Under the pieces are notes generated by a model. The model saw only the letters and a program-made list of their open reading frames with translations, was not told where the DNA came from and searched no databases. DNA of 64,000 bases from Sphingomonadales bacterium. Its GTDB lineage: Bacteria > Pseudomonadota > Alphaproteobacteria > Sphingomonadales > Sphingomonadaceae. Every line of letters starts with the position of its first letter. Within the stretch, counting starts at the first letter, position 1. The stretch lies in NCBI GenBank assembly GCA_025362295.1, contig JANYGX010000007.1, positions 106,932 through 170,931 of the forward strand, read 5' to 3'. Shown piece by piece: positions 16,114 through 25,238 of the stretch. Both the position numbers and the translations under genes were made by a program.

Positions 16114-17700
16114 TTACTGCACAACCACTTTCGTGATCACTGTGCCCCAGCGTGGGCGTAGAATACCAGCAGCATTGAGTTGCTTCTCTGCATTGATTTC
16201 CTGATAGAGCCAGAAACATTTTGGATCGACCGGATCAACCTGCGTGTGACTGTAATCACCCCAGCGAATGCGCGAGCCGCCCAAGCTGTAATCACCATTC
16301 AGTCCGGCATACAACAGGCGAGGTGCCGTGCAGGCGCTGGTGAGTGTGGCGCTGTCGAAATTACAGGCCGTCGCATAGGCGCTGATGTTGGTATTCACAC
16401 CCGAACCATTGTAGCCAATCACCACTTGGCCATTGGCATTCGCATCAATCGATGGGAATGTATAGTCCATTTTACCTGAGGGATCGGTTATAATGCGATC
16501 CACCACAACCTTATGAGTTGTTGCATCAATAATGACAAAATGCACTGAGTCTTTGGTTGATACGGTGGCTGAATTGCCCACGGTGTTGGCAATGTAGACA
16601 TAATTACCAACCTGCTTGATGGCTGAACCGGTGCGGTCATCACCACCGTCATAAGGAAATGCCGGACCGGCAGGCTGACGACCAGGTGCCGGATTACCAT
16701 CATATCTCGTTTTGATGACGTTTGCCTGCGTGATTGAAGCCAGTGCTTTGCCCGCACCAATAATGCTCGAGACCGTGAATTCCCGTAAGCGCGTGTTGCT
16801 GATGGCAAAAAGCTGATGTGTACCATCTCCAGAGGCTTGACTGTTGACGGCCTGAACTGCAAATCCATAACCAATACCGGTTCTGGTCACAGCAAGAGGC
16901 CGAATTGCAGCAGCTGAAGCGAGTTTAATAGCGGCATTCGGTACTGCACTGTCATCGGTGTAACGCAAGCTTCTCTCGGCTTCTGTGCCCAGCGGCAGTG
17001 TCGTGCCAGGAAGGCCTGCGTCAGAAGAGGATAGTGTATCAAACCTGCTGACGTTGGCAGCACTTGGTTTTGGCAACAGCAGGTCAGCTTTTGGAATGCT
17101 GAACACACTCAAATCCTGAAAACCGCTCAGACCAAAGTTGTTGGTTGATAGGGTAACAGCATCACCATTGACACCGAGCGTTGGATAGTCTCCAAGCACA
17201 CCATTTTTCAGCTCAACCTTAGTGGAACGAAAGCCTTTGGTTGGATCAGATGTTTTCGAGACTGCTATAAGGATCGTGTTGTGACCATTGGGATTTTCAG
17301 ATGATGGCTGTGCTACAGTGATCATGCAGACAAAATAACGACCGCTTGCGGCATCATAGATGACCCGTGGATCGCTGAGGCCATTTCGAATATTAAACGC
17401 AGATGCCCCAGCGGCCGCCCAGAAAGCATCTCCTGTACGCACTGGCCCGACTCTTTTGCCATCTTTTGTATAATACGCAAAGATGCCATTGACGAATTGC
17501 ATGATGTGCGTTGGGCCAGCGCCGCCGCCCATATCTGGCGGAATAAAGCCTTGACCAAGCGCAATACCATCAACCAATCCAAGGCCACGCCATTGCGATT
17601 GAACGTTGATAGAAGGCGCTACAACTTGTGCGAAGGCAGTGGCTGCAACAATCATAGCCATAACAGCAACGCCGGAACTCAAACCCAAACGAAATTTCAT
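16114..17700 (-). CDS. Large secreted protein, paralogue B (unknown function)
   Basis: This 528-residue exported protein has a signal peptide ending at ATAFA (residue 24). It matches paralogue A along its length (FIPPDMGG, SDPRVIYDAASGRYF, LGDYPTLGVNGDAVTLSTNNF, YVYIANTVG, DPSGKMDYTFPSIDANANG, RIRWGDYS). It carries an extra segment of about 40 residues near 230-270 that A lacks. The two proteins share the C-terminal RPRWGTVIT / RPRWATVVT. Function is unknown; the Asp/Gly/Trp-rich repeats suggest a beta-propeller-like or lectin-like surface or periplasmic protein. The ribosome site is AGGAAATT before ATATG. Confidence 0.84.
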   Translation of the reverse strand: MKFRLGLSSGVAVMAMIVAATAFAQVVAPSINVQSQWRGLGLVDGIALGQGFIPPDMGGGAGPTHIMQFVNGIFAYYTKDGKRVGPVRTGDAFWAAAGASAFNIRNGLSDPRVIYDAASGRYFVCMITVAQPSSENPNGHNTILIAVSKTSDPTKGFRSTKVELKNGVLGDYPTLGVNGDAVTLSTNNFGLSGFQDLSVFSIPKADLLLPKPSAANVSRFDTLSSSDAGLPGTTLPLGTEAERSLRYTDDSAVPNAAIKLASAAAIRPLAVTRTGIGYGFAVQAVNSQASGDGTHQLFAISNTRLREFTVSSIIGAGKALASITQANVIKTRYDGNPAPGRQPAGPAFPYDGGDDRTGSAIKQVGNYVYIANTVGNSATVSTKDSVHFVIIDATTHKVVVDRIITDPSGKMDYTFPSIDANANGQVVIGYNGSGVNTNISAYATACNFDSATLTSACTAPRLLYAGLNGDYSLGGSRIRWGDYSHTQVDPVDPKCFWLYQEINAEKQLNAAGILRPRWGTVITKVVVQ

Positions 17701-17877
17701 ATAATTTCCTATTTTTGATTAAAAAAATTCACGAACAGTAATTAACTTGTATTAACAAGCTAACATGACGCAAACTTTGCAAAAAACAGGCCAAAAGAAA
17801 ACACCTGAGGCAAGCGAAGGGTATGTTGCATTGCGATATATTTTATTTTCACAAGACTGTAAAAATGGCTGACAGTT
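17701..17877 (-). promoter_or_regulatory. Promoter region of secreted paralogue B
   Basis: This 177-bp AT-rich gap lies between the acs stop and the start of paralogue B. It holds the palindrome CTTGT-ATTA-ACAAG (17746-17759), about 46 nt upstream of the start, and an ACTGT / ACAGT inverted repeat near 17865-17876 just after the acs stop. I see no clear -35/-10 pair and no strong terminator for acs. Confidence 0.3.
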
Positions 17878-19827
17878 TCATCGCGTGTTCACCCGTGTTT
17901 CTATTAATGATTGCACCACAGATGGGTCCGCAAGGGTCGAAATATCGCCGAGGTTTTCTGTGTCTCCTTCGGCAATTTTACGTAAAATTCTGCGCATGAT
18001 TTTGCCGGAACGGGTTTTCGGCAGGCCTGGTGTCAGGTGCACACTGTCTGGTGTGGCTATCGCGCCAATTTCCTTGCGCACATGCTGCTTCAGAATGCTG
18101 ACGATTGCAGACGATGTCGCCACGCCCGCGTTCAGGGTCACATATGCATAGATGGCCTGCCCCTTGATATCATGCGGGTAACCAACCACTGCCGCTTCGG
18201 CAACATCCGGGTGCGACACTAACGCAGACTCCACTTCAGCCGTGCCCATGCGGTGGCCAGACACGTTGATCACATCATCAACACGGCCGGTGATCCAGTA
18301 ATAGCCGTCGTCGTCGCAGCGACAACCGTCGCCAGTGAAGTAGGTGCCGGGGTAGGTGCTGAAATAGGTTTGAACGAAGCGCGCATGGTCGCCGTACAAT
18401 GTGCGCGCTTGGCCCGGCCAGCTGTCGAGAATGACAAGATTGCCTTCCGCTGCGCCTGCTTTTATCGCACCCTGCTCATCGACAAGCGCTGGCTTGATGC
18501 CAAAAAATGGGCGCGTGGCTGAGCCAGGTTTTAAAATTGTGGCACCCGGGAGCGGCGAGATCATGATGCCGCCCGTTTCGGTCTGCCACCAGGTATCCAC
18601 AATCGGTAATCTGTTTTTGCCAACAACGCGGTGATACCACGCCCAGGCCTCAGGGTTGATTGGTTCGCCAACAGAACCGAGCAGTCGCAACGATTGCAGG
18701 CTGTGTTTTTCAACCGGTGCATCGCCTTCCCGCATCAGCGCGCGTAACGCTGTCGGTGCGGTGTAAAAAATATTTACCTTGTGCGCATCAATCATCTGCC
18801 AAAAGCGGTCCACGTCCGGATAGTTTGGCACGCCTTCGAACATCAGGGTTGTGCCGCCATTGGCAAGCGGACCGTATACCACATAGCTGTGGCCTGTTAC
18901 CCAGCCGACATCCGCTGTGCACCAGAAAATTTCACCTGGCTTGTAGTCGAACACGTAATGAAAGGTCATTGCCGCCCACAGCAGATAGCCGCCGGTGGTG
19001 TGCAGCACGCCCTTGGGTTTGCCGGTTGAACCGGAGGTGTACAGTATGAACAATGGATCTTCAGCGTTCATCACTTCGGCAGCGCAGGTGTCAGCGACAT
19101 GGGTGCGTTGCTCGTGCCACCACAGGTCGCGCTGGCCGTGCCAGTCGATGGTCGTGCCGGTGTGGCGAATAACCAGAACAGATTTCACGTCAGGGCATTG
19201 GGCTAGGGCAGCATCGACATTGGCTTTCAGTGGCACCAATTTGCCACCGCGCATCCCGGCATCAGCGGTTATAATAAAATTGCTGTCACAGTCCTGGATG
19301 CGACCGGCAAGAGCGTCTGGCGAAAAGCCACCGAACACGACACTGTGAATGGCCCCGATGCGGGTGCAGGCCAGCATGGCATACGCCGCCTCAGGGATCA
19401 TCGGCAGGTAAATCGTCACCCGGTCGCCGCGGCAAACACCGTGATGTTTGAGCACATTGGCCATGCGGCAGACCTCGGCGTGGAGCTCGCGGTAGGTGAT
19501 ATGCCGGGTGATGCCGGGGGTATCCGCCTCCCATATAATGGCTGTTTGCTCAGCCCGCGTGTTCAGATGCCGATCAATGCAATTGGCTGAAACATTGAGT
19601 GCCCCGTCCTCAAACCAGCGAATGCTAACATCGTCTGAAAAATCAGTATCTTTGGCTTTTGTATACGGTTTCAGCCATTCAAGGCGTCTGCCCTCGCGCA
19701 TCCAAAAGACTTCAGGGTCTTCGACCGATTGCTGGTAAAGCTGCTGATATTGCTCGGCGGTGCAATGCGTGCCTGCATTGGCCGCGGCACTTACAGGATA
19801 AAGGGCAGTGGCTTCAACGCTCGACAT
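17878..19827 (-). CDS. acs: Acetyl-CoA synthetase (AMP-forming)
   Basis: Acs makes acetyl-CoA from acetate, ATP and CoA through acetyl-AMP. The adenylate-binding motif [14 protein letters not shown], the WWQTETGG block and the C-terminal lysine motif [11 protein letters not shown] (the site that protein acetyltransferases silence in known Acs) are all present. I chose ATG 19827 ([11 protein letters not shown], 649 residues) because AAGGA is then 8 nt away; ATG 19833 would leave only 2 nt, and longer frames read into the divergent gene. It is monocistronic and divergent from the lipoprotein gene. Confidence 0.95.
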   Translation of the reverse strand: MSSVEATALYPVSAAANAGTHCTAEQYQQLYQQSVEDPEVFWMREGRRLEWLKPYTKAKDTDFSDDVSIRWFEDGALNVSANCIDRHLNTRAEQTAIIWEADTPGITRHITYRELHAEVCRMANVLKHHGVCRGDRVTIYLPMIPEAAYAMLACTRIGAIHSVVFGGFSPDALAGRIQDCDSNFIITADAGMRGGKLVPLKANVDAALAQCPDVKSVLVIRHTGTTIDWHGQRDLWWHEQRTHVADTCAAEVMNAEDPLFILYTSGSTGKPKGVLHTTGGYLLWAAMTFHYVFDYKPGEIFWCTADVGWVTGHSYVVYGPLANGGTTLMFEGVPNYPDVDRFWQMIDAHKVNIFYTAPTALRALMREGDAPVEKHSLQSLRLLGSVGEPINPEAWAWYHRVVGKNRLPIVDTWWQTETGGIMISPLPGATILKPGSATRPFFGIKPALVDEQGAIKAGAAEGNLVILDSWPGQARTLYGDHARFVQTYFSTYPGTYFTGDGCRCDDDGYYWITGRVDDVINVSGHRMGTAEVESALVSHPDVAEAAVVGYPHDIKGQAIYAYVTLNAGVATSSAIVSILKQHVRKEIGAIATPDSVHLTPGLPKTRSGKIMRRILRKIAEGDTENLGDISTLADPSVVQSLIETRVNTR

Positions 19828-19879
19828 CTTCATATTCCTTAACTTGTCAGAATGAGGCTCATGGTGTAGCAGACCGTGC

Positions 19880-20377
19880 ATGATAAAATATACATCAATC
19901 ATTATAATCGCTTGCGTAATACTGGCCGGTTGCGACAATGCCAAGCCGCAGAAACCGACCTCCGGCAATTCTGAAACAGCTGCAATCCCGTTCAAAGCGA
20001 CTGACATGAACGGCACCTGGGCTTGGATGGGACAGGAGAATTGTTGGGGTCAGGGTAACTTCATCAAGTTTGATACCCCGCTTGCCGAAAACGACTACAC
20101 AATCAGCGTCCATCATTTCAACGACGTCGCTTTTGATGTCTCCGGTGCCACCATTATGGTGCTCAAAAATTCAGAAGCCAAACCATTGATCAATGTGACC
20201 TATGTGTCTGAAGGTCGGCATTATGAGGAACAATATGCGCCAAAATCGCTGAACGAGCTTCGCGTATACAAGTCACTGGTTGACGGCGTTGAACAGCGCC
20301 TGACCTCAACAACCGATCCAACCCGCGTGCTGGTGCGGTGCCAGGCCACACCGGTTGGCCATAAAGCGGCGAAATAG
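19880..20377 (+). CDS. Predicted lipoprotein, unknown function
   Basis: This 165-residue protein has a signal sequence ending in the lipobox VILAGC with C18 as the lipidated residue. The mature part is soluble and has no domain I recognise ([18 protein letters not shown] near residue 45, a second cysteine pair C57/C154 possible). It is divergent from acs by 52 bp. The downstream Fic gene begins 7 nt after its stop (or overlaps it if a TTG start is used), so the two may be co-transcribed. Confidence 0.75.
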   Translation: MIKYTSIIIIACVILAGCDNAKPQKPTSGNSETAAIPFKATDMNGTWAWMGQENCWGQGNFIKFDTPLAENDYTISVHHFNDVAFDVSGATIMVLKNSEAKPLINVTYVSEGRHYEEQYAPKSLNELRVYKSLVDGVEQRLTSTTDPTRVLVRCQATPVGHKAAK

Positions 20378-20384
20378 GTTCGGC

Positions 20385-21152
20385 GTGCCTTTAAACCAGA
20401 TATCTTCTCAAGCCGGACTAATCGCCAGTGTCCTGTCGAGAAAGCTGCAGCTCGATGAATTGCGCCCGGTTTCAGAAGCTTCATTGCTGGCTTTGCAACA
20501 CTCTTATGATGTTGATCTGACCTACACGTCAAATGCAATAGAGGGCAACACACTCACACTGCGTGAAACAGCAGAACTCATCGAACACGGCATCACTGTT
20601 GGCGGCAAACCCTTACGCGACCATCTTGAGGCGCTTGATCATTTTGACGCTGTGCTCTGGATGCGGGAACTTGTTGCAAGCTCTGTAACAATTGATGATA
20701 AGACAATATGTGAGTTGCACAGGCGCATTGTTTTGCGCAGCCAGCCGGATATTGCAGGCATCTACAGCAGCCATGCCCATCGTATAGCGGGGTCATCTGC
20801 CATTTTTCCCAACCCGGCTAAAATACCGAATCTGATGGAGGCCTTTGGCAGGCAGTTGAGCCACGTCGAGCCAACGCCACAAGAAAGTTTCAATGCCCAT
20901 TTCAGGCTTGTTGCCATTCACCCTTTCAGTGATGGAAACGGACGTACAGCAAGATTGCTCACGAACCTCATGCTTTTACGTGCTGGTTACCCGCCGGTTG
21001 CCATTCGGCCGGAAGATCGAAAAACTTATCTTGATTCACTGGAACACGCATCGTTGAGTGATGTTCTAGATTCATTTTATAGTCTTATGTATGAACGACT
21101 GGATGCAACACTTGAAGATTATGTCACACGGCTGCTTGAAGTAAAACCGTAA
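20385..21152 (+). CDS. Fic family protein, class II with intramolecular inhibitory motif
   Basis: Fic domains transfer AMP or related groups onto protein hydroxyls. The catalytic motif HPFSDGNGRTAR is complete (H179 in this numbering), and the N-terminal inhibitory motif [S/T]xxxE[G/N] is present as SNAIEG (about 49-54), which marks an auto-inhibited class II enzyme. With no antitoxin partner beside it, self-inhibition fits. The start is uncertain: GTG 20385 gives 255 residues and follows the lipoprotein stop by 7 nt; TTG 20355 would overlap that gene by 23 nt. A C-terminal helical region follows the Fic core. Confidence 0.85.
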   Translation: MPLNQISSQAGLIASVLSRKLQLDELRPVSEASLLALQHSYDVDLTYTSNAIEGNTLTLRETAELIEHGITVGGKPLRDHLEALDHFDAVLWMRELVASSVTIDDKTICELHRRIVLRSQPDIAGIYSSHAHRIAGSSAIFPNPAKIPNLMEAFGRQLSHVEPTPQESFNAHFRLVAIHPFSDGNGRTARLLTNLMLLRAGYPPVAIRPEDRKTYLDSLEHASLSDVLDSFYSLMYERLDATLEDYVTRLLEVKP

Positions 21153-21193
21153 GTTAAATTTTTTATACCCTCTTATTAAAAAGCTCAACTCTT

Positions 21194-21748
21194 ATGCCCG
21201 TTATGTCCGACCGCTGGATTCGTGAAAAAGCACTCTCCGAGCAGATGATCACGCCGTTTGAGGATGGCCAGCGCAAGAATGGCACGATTTCGTATGGCCT
21301 GTCATCCTACGGCTACGACGCGCGGGTGGCGGATGAATTCAAGATTTTCACCAATGTCGATTCAGCTATTGTTGACCCCAAAGACTTCAACCCGAAATCC
21401 TTCGTTGACCGGCAAAGCGATATTTGTATTGTGCCGCCGAACTCGTTTGTGCTGGCGCGGACGGTGGAATATTTCCGTATCCCGAACGATGTGCTGGTGA
21501 TCTGTCTTGGCAAAAGCACATATGCGCGTTGTGGGATCATTGTGAATGTCACGCCACTTGAGCCGGGCTGGGAGGGGCATGTGACCTTGGAGTTTTCCAA
21601 CACCACGCCACTGCCAGCACGGGTTTATGCCAACGAGGGTGCTTGCCAGTTTCTGTTCCTGCAAGGCAATGAGCCGTGCGAAACCACCTACGCAGATCGG
21701 GCTGGCAAATACATGGGCCAGCGCGGCGTCACCCTTCCCAAACTGTAG
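21194..21748 (+). CDS. dcd: dCTP deaminase
   Basis: Dcd deaminates dCTP to dUTP, feeding dTMP synthesis. The 184 residues contain the family blocks [45 protein letters not shown] and [15 protein letters not shown]. The catalytic Glu is in TLEFSN and the supporting Arg/Ser are in KSTYARCG. The length fits the homotrimeric mono-functional enzyme. murA follows after 11 nt on the same strand. Confidence 0.96.
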   Translation: MPVMSDRWIREKALSEQMITPFEDGQRKNGTISYGLSSYGYDARVADEFKIFTNVDSAIVDPKDFNPKSFVDRQSDICIVPPNSFVLARTVEYFRIPNDVLVICLGKSTYARCGIIVNVTPLEPGWEGHVTLEFSNTTPLPARVYANEGACQFLFLQGNEPCETTYADRAGKYMGQRGVTLPKL

Positions 21749-21759
21749 AAGCAAAACCC

Positions 21760-23043
21760 ATGGAAAAAATCATCGTGCGCGGCGGCAAGCCATTGCAAGG
21801 CAAAATCCGCATCTCTGGTGCCAAGAATGCGGCCTTGCCATTGATGTGTGCCTCGATCTTAACGGATGAACCACTGACCTTGCGCAACCTGCCGCGCCTT
21901 GCTGATATCGATACGCTGCAACACCTACTCAACCAGCACGGCGTGTCGCTGACTCTGGAAGGCTCGCGGCCGGAAGATTTTGGTCGGGTGCTGACCATGA
22001 AAGCCGGAAATATCACCTCGACACTTGCACCCTATGATATCGTGCGGCGCATGCGCGCCACTGTGTTGGTGCTCGGGCCATTGCTGGCGCGCTGCGGTGA
22101 GGCAACTGTCTCCTTGCCGGGAGGCTGTGCGATTGGGACAAGGCCGATTGATCTGCATTTGATGGCCCTAGAAAAACTGGGGGCAAAAATTGAACTCACG
22201 GCAGGCTATGTCAAAGCCATTGCACCAAAGGGCGGACTGGTTGGCGGCACAATTAATTTTCCTACAGTGTCTGTTGGTGCGACAGAAAACATATTAATGG
22301 CGGCAGTTCTGGCGCGCGGCGAAACCGTCATCGAGAATGCAGCCTGTGAGCCAGAAATTGTCGATCTGGCGCATTGCCTGCAAGCCATGGGTGCAGGGAT
22401 TGACGGCGTTGGAACAGGGCGACTGACCGTGCAAGGTGTGTCCCGACTGCACGGGGCGACCTATGCGGTTATGCCGGACCGAATCGAGACTGGCTCCTAT
22501 ATTTGTGCAACAGCGATCACGGGCGGCGAGGTTGAGCTGTTGGGCGCGAGAGCGAATACCATGGGGGCTGTGCTACAAGCCTTTGAGCTGGCCGGTGTCG
22601 TGATCAATGAAACTGTCAACGGTATTCTCGTCAAGTGCGGCTCAAGGCTCAGGGGTATCAATATTTCCACTGCCCCCTACCCAAGTTTTCCAACAGATAT
22701 GCAGGCCCAGTTTATGGCCATGCTCAGCTGTGCCGAGGGCGCATCAGTGATAACTGAAAGTATTTTCGAGAACCGCTACATGCACGTGCCGGAACTTGGC
22801 CGCATGGGCGCTGATATCACCGTGCGCGGTAACACAGCAACGGTGCGCGGCGTTGCTGAACTCAACGGCGCACCGGTGATGGCGACCGATCTCCGTGCCT
22901 CGATGAGTTTGGTAATCGCCGGACTTGCCGCCAAAGGCGAGACCATCATCAACCGGATTTACCATCTGGATAGGGGTTATGAGCGGCTGGAAGACAAACT
23001 TTCCGCTGTTGGCGCAGACATTGAACGAATCGGCGGGGGCTGA
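21760..23043 (+). CDS. murA: UDP-N-acetylglucosamine 1-carboxyvinyltransferase
   Basis: MurA adds enolpyruvate to UDP-GlcNAc, the first committed step of peptidoglycan synthesis. ATG 21760 (MEKIIVRGG) gives 427 residues, the normal size; an upstream in-frame start would overlap dcd. The [10 protein letters not shown] block and the catalytic C123 in [12 protein letters not shown] are present, so a cysteine-type, fosfomycin-sensitive active site is expected. It lies outside the dcw cluster, paired with dcd. Confidence 0.97.
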   Translation: MEKIIVRGGKPLQGKIRISGAKNAALPLMCASILTDEPLTLRNLPRLADIDTLQHLLNQHGVSLTLEGSRPEDFGRVLTMKAGNITSTLAPYDIVRRMRATVLVLGPLLARCGEATVSLPGGCAIGTRPIDLHLMALEKLGAKIELTAGYVKAIAPKGGLVGGTINFPTVSVGATENILMAAVLARGETVIENAACEPEIVDLAHCLQAMGAGIDGVGTGRLTVQGVSRLHGATYAVMPDRIETGSYICATAITGGEVELLGARANTMGAVLQAFELAGVVINETVNGILVKCGSRLRGINISTAPYPSFPTDMQAQFMAMLSCAEGASVITESIFENRYMHVPELGRMGADITVRGNTATVRGVAELNGAPVMATDLRASMSLVIAGLAAKGETIINRIYHLDRGYERLEDKLSAVGADIERIGGG

Positions 23044-23087
23044 TACAGTCGTTTCATGAAAGTAATGATATGGTTAAGGAATATGCT

Positions 23088-23660
23088 ATGATCAAAATAT
23101 CGAAGGCTAAATTTATCTCAGTGATGATCGTCGCGGGCTTGTCCACGCCTGTTGCCGCTGCGCCAATGACGGAGGCCATTGCGCCAGCTGACGATCCGCA
23201 AGCGCAAACTTCGCTGAAGCCGGTCAAATCTGGTGTGACGGGCGCAACACTGCCGCGCTTTGTCTCAATGAGTGCGTCCGAGGTCAACTTGCGTTCTGGC
23301 CCTGGCCAGCAATATCCAATCCAGTGGATTTATCACCGCGAAAATCTGCCGGTTGAAGTGACCGCTGAATATGGCAGTTGGCGCAAGATAAAGGATATGG
23401 ATGGCACGGAAGGCTGGGTTGATGGCAACCTGCTTTCAGAACAGCGTGCAGCTGTTGTAGTGGGCAAGGGGGCTGACACACATCTGCTGTATTCCAGACC
23501 CGAAACCACATCAAGGCCCCTATATCGCATTCAGGTGGGCGCTGTTGCCAAAGCCATCATTTGTGAGGAGGCCTGGTGCCAGATCAACGCCGGTGGCAAG
23601 ACCGGCTGGATACTGCGCGGCGAAATATGGGGGACATACCCCGGTGAAAATTTCAATTAA
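23088..23660 (+). CDS. Secreted bacterial SH3-domain protein
   Basis: This 190-residue exported protein has a signal peptide ending near PVAAA (residue 25) and a bacterial SH3 module (SEVNLRSGPGQQYPIQWIY ... WRKIKDMDGTEGWVDGNLL). A second, looser SH3-like repeat ends in TGWILRGEIWGTYPGE. Such domains bind peptidoglycan or stem peptides. ATG 23088 is preferred because AAGGA lies 7 nt upstream. It follows murA by 44 nt, which suits an envelope role. The psp operon promoter begins directly after its stop. Confidence 0.85.
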   Translation: MIKISKAKFISVMIVAGLSTPVAAAPMTEAIAPADDPQAQTSLKPVKSGVTGATLPRFVSMSASEVNLRSGPGQQYPIQWIYHRENLPVEVTAEYGSWRKIKDMDGTEGWVDGNLLSEQRAAVVVGKGADTHLLYSRPETTSRPLYRIQVGAVAKAIICEEAWCQINAGGKTGWILRGEIWGTYPGENFN

Positions 23661-23664
23661 ATTT

Positions 23665-23678
23665 TGGAATTTATTCCA
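23665..23678. promoter_or_regulatory. 14-bp palindrome upstream of the psp promoter (candidate enhancer-binding site)
   Basis: TGGAAT-TT-ATTCCA is a perfect inverted repeat centred about 90 bp before the -24 element, at a usual distance for the upstream activator site of a sigma-54 activator such as PspF. Confidence 0.45.
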
Positions 23679-23760
23679 TATATTGCAATAAATTTCAAAA
23701 ACTTATGTAGTGTAAAAATAATTATCGTTATATAACAATATATTGCCACAAATATAAAGC

Positions 23761-23776
23761 TGGCACGGCTTCTGCA
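23761..23776 (+). promoter_or_regulatory. Sigma-54 (-24/-12) promoter of the psp operon
   Basis: TGGCACG-GCTT-CTGCA matches the sigma-54 consensus TGGCACG-N4-TTGCA at all but one position, with GG (23762-23763) and GC (23774-23775) exactly 10 nt apart. Transcription would start near 23787, leaving a leader of about 44 nt before the first ORF. Sigma-54 control through PspF is the rule for psp operons; no pspF is in the window. Confidence 0.82.
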
Positions 23777-23830
23777 ATGTGAGTGATATCTAAAGCGTAT
23801 CTCTCTTATCAACATTCAAGGAGCCTCAAC

Positions 23831-23986
23831 ATGACCCACTCTTCTAAATATTTAACACATCGTACATTCATCTGTGCTCTGGCAGCCATGCTCACGGGCA
23901 GTCTTTTTCTGGCAGCGGCCATTATGCCTGGAAAAGCCTCGGCGGCCATCTCGCCAAGCGTTTCAGTGTCCGCCAACGCTAGCTAG
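23831..23986 (+). CDS. Tiny exported peptide, first gene of the psp operon
   Basis: The 51 codons follow a good ribosome site (AAGGAG, 7 nt before the ATG). The product is almost all signal peptide: basic start, hydrophobic core ICALAAMLTGSLFLAAAIM, and an AxA site (KASA, cut after A38). That would leave a mature peptide of only 13 residues, AISPSVSVSANAS. If uncut it would be a small membrane protein. It sits between the sigma-54 promoter and pspA, 28 nt before pspA. I recognise no homologue. Confidence 0.65.
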   Translation: MTHSSKYLTHRTFICALAAMLTGSLFLAAAIMPGKASAAISPSVSVSANAS

Positions 23987-24014
23987 CACCCCAGTCGTCA
24001 TAAGGACCAAACCC

Positions 24015-24686
24015 ATGAGTATTTTTTCACGCCTCGGCGACATTATTGCGGCCAATGTTTCTGATATGATCGAAAAGGCCGAAGATCCAGCCAAGATGAT
24101 CCGACTGATCGTTCTGGAAATGGAGGAAACCCTGGTTGAGGTGCGGGCCTCAGCCGCACGCACCATTGCTGACCAGAAAGAGGCGCGCCGCACCCTCAAC
24201 CGCTTGCAGGAAGCGCAAACCGGCTGGGGAGAGAAGGCTGAACTGGCGCTTTCCAAAGGTCGTGACGATCTGGCCAAAGCAGCGCTGGTCGAGAAGCAGA
24301 AGCTCAGCCACATGGCGGATGAACTGGTGATTGATCTGGCAACGCTGGAGGAAAATTTCGACAAACATGGCGAAGATATTCAGGCGCTTGAAGCCAAGCT
24401 GCGTGAAGCCCGCACCCGCCAGCAAACCATTATGAGCCGGCTGGCCACAGCCGAAAACCGCATCAAAATGCGCAAGCTCATGACCTCCTCAAAAGTCGAT
24501 GAAGCGTTCAGCCGTTTTGATATGCTGGAGCGCCGGGTCGATCTTGCTGAAGGCCGGGTGGAGGCCTATGATGTTGGTCGCAAACACAGTCTTGAGGCTG
24601 AAATCAATCAGCTGGCCCACGGCGATGCGATCGATGCCGAACTTGCCAGAATGAAAGCCAAGTTGTCTCCAGCGAAAAAGGACTAG
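24015..24686 (+). CDS. pspA: Phage shock protein A
   Basis: PspA is a peripheral inner-membrane ESCRT-III-like protein that oligomerises on stressed membranes and, in known systems, restrains PspF. The 223 residues begin with the amphipathic helix MSIFSRLGDIIAANVSDMI, then EKAEDPAKMIRLIVLEME, and are coiled coil throughout. ATG 24015 with AAGGA upstream gives the canonical N-terminus; longer upstream frames are not the gene. pspC follows after 3 nt. Confidence 0.95.
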   Translation: MSIFSRLGDIIAANVSDMIEKAEDPAKMIRLIVLEMEETLVEVRASAARTIADQKEARRTLNRLQEAQTGWGEKAELALSKGRDDLAKAALVEKQKLSHMADELVIDLATLEENFDKHGEDIQALEAKLREARTRQQTIMSRLATAENRIKMRKLMTSSKVDEAFSRFDMLERRVDLAEGRVEAYDVGRKHSLEAEINQLAHGDAIDAELARMKAKLSPAKKD

Positions 24687-24689
24687 GCC

Positions 24690-24956
24690 ATGTTGCACGG
24701 ACAGAGCTATTATCTCGATAAGCCAAACGCAAAGTTCCTTGGTGTGTGCAGCGGCTTTGCTCGCTTCACGGGTCTGCCGGTATTTTGGGTGCGGGTTGGT
24801 GTGGTTATATTAATGTTGGTACATATGGGGTTTATCGCCATACCCGGATATTTTATCACAGCACTTGTCGCCAACAGCAAACCCACTATGCGTGATGATG
24901 ACTATGGCTATGACGATCTGAAGCCACGCTACCGCTCAACACGCAACCGCTATTAA
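24690..24956 (+). CDS. pspC: Phage shock protein C (short PspC-domain protein)
   Basis: The 88 residues hold a single PspC domain: YYLDKPNAKFLGVCSGFARFTG, then one membrane segment (FWVRVGVVILMLVHMGFIAIPGYF region). The long C-terminal coil of enterobacterial PspC is missing; the tail is short, charged and Tyr/Arg-rich. It lies directly after pspA, before the pspB-like genes, so the order is A-C-B rather than A-B-C. Confidence 0.9.
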   Translation: MLHGQSYYLDKPNAKFLGVCSGFARFTGLPVFWVRVGVVILMLVHMGFIAIPGYFITALVANSKPTMRDDDYGYDDLKPRYRSTRNRY

Positions 24957-24964
24957 GGGAGGCC

Positions 24965-25216
24965 ATGATGATAGACGAACTTGCTGGTCTGCTTGTCCCG
25001 GCCATGGTTTTTGCGATACCACTCCTTGCGATCTGGACCAAACACCAGCGTCAGATGGTGCGCATTGAGCCAAAAGGCCCGCAGGACTCCCCTGAAACCC
25101 TTGCCAAAATTGAACGGCTTGAACAGCGGGTGCGGGTGCTCGAACGGATTGTGACCGACAAGAGCACCGGCCTTGCAAGCGATATAGAAAACCTGCGCAA
25201 CGCGCCGCTGAACTGA
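24965..25216 (+). CDS. pspB: PspB-like envelope stress membrane protein (copy 1)
   Basis: This 83-residue protein has one N-terminal membrane helix (LLVPAMVFAIPLLAIW) and a cytoplasmic coiled coil (LAKIERLEQRVRVLERIVTD) ending in DIENLR. This is the PspB layout, where the protein works with PspC to sense membrane stress. A strong ribosome site (AAGGGAGG) precedes the ATG by 2-4 nt. The next gene is a paralogue. Confidence 0.82.
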   Translation: MMIDELAGLLVPAMVFAIPLLAIWTKHQRQMVRIEPKGPQDSPETLAKIERLEQRVRVLERIVTDKSTGLASDIENLRNAPLN

Positions 25217-25238
25217 ACATAAAACGAGGGGAAGACCA

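Noticed and set aside
17746..17759. CTTGT-ATTA-ACAAG palindrome as a defined operator
   Set aside because: The region is very AT-rich, no promoter boxes flank it, and no known regulator site matches; it is left as a detail of the gap.
20355..20384. TTG start for the Fic gene
   Set aside because: It overlaps the lipoprotein gene by 23 nt and has no ribosome site; GTG 20385 is the simpler choice, though not proven.
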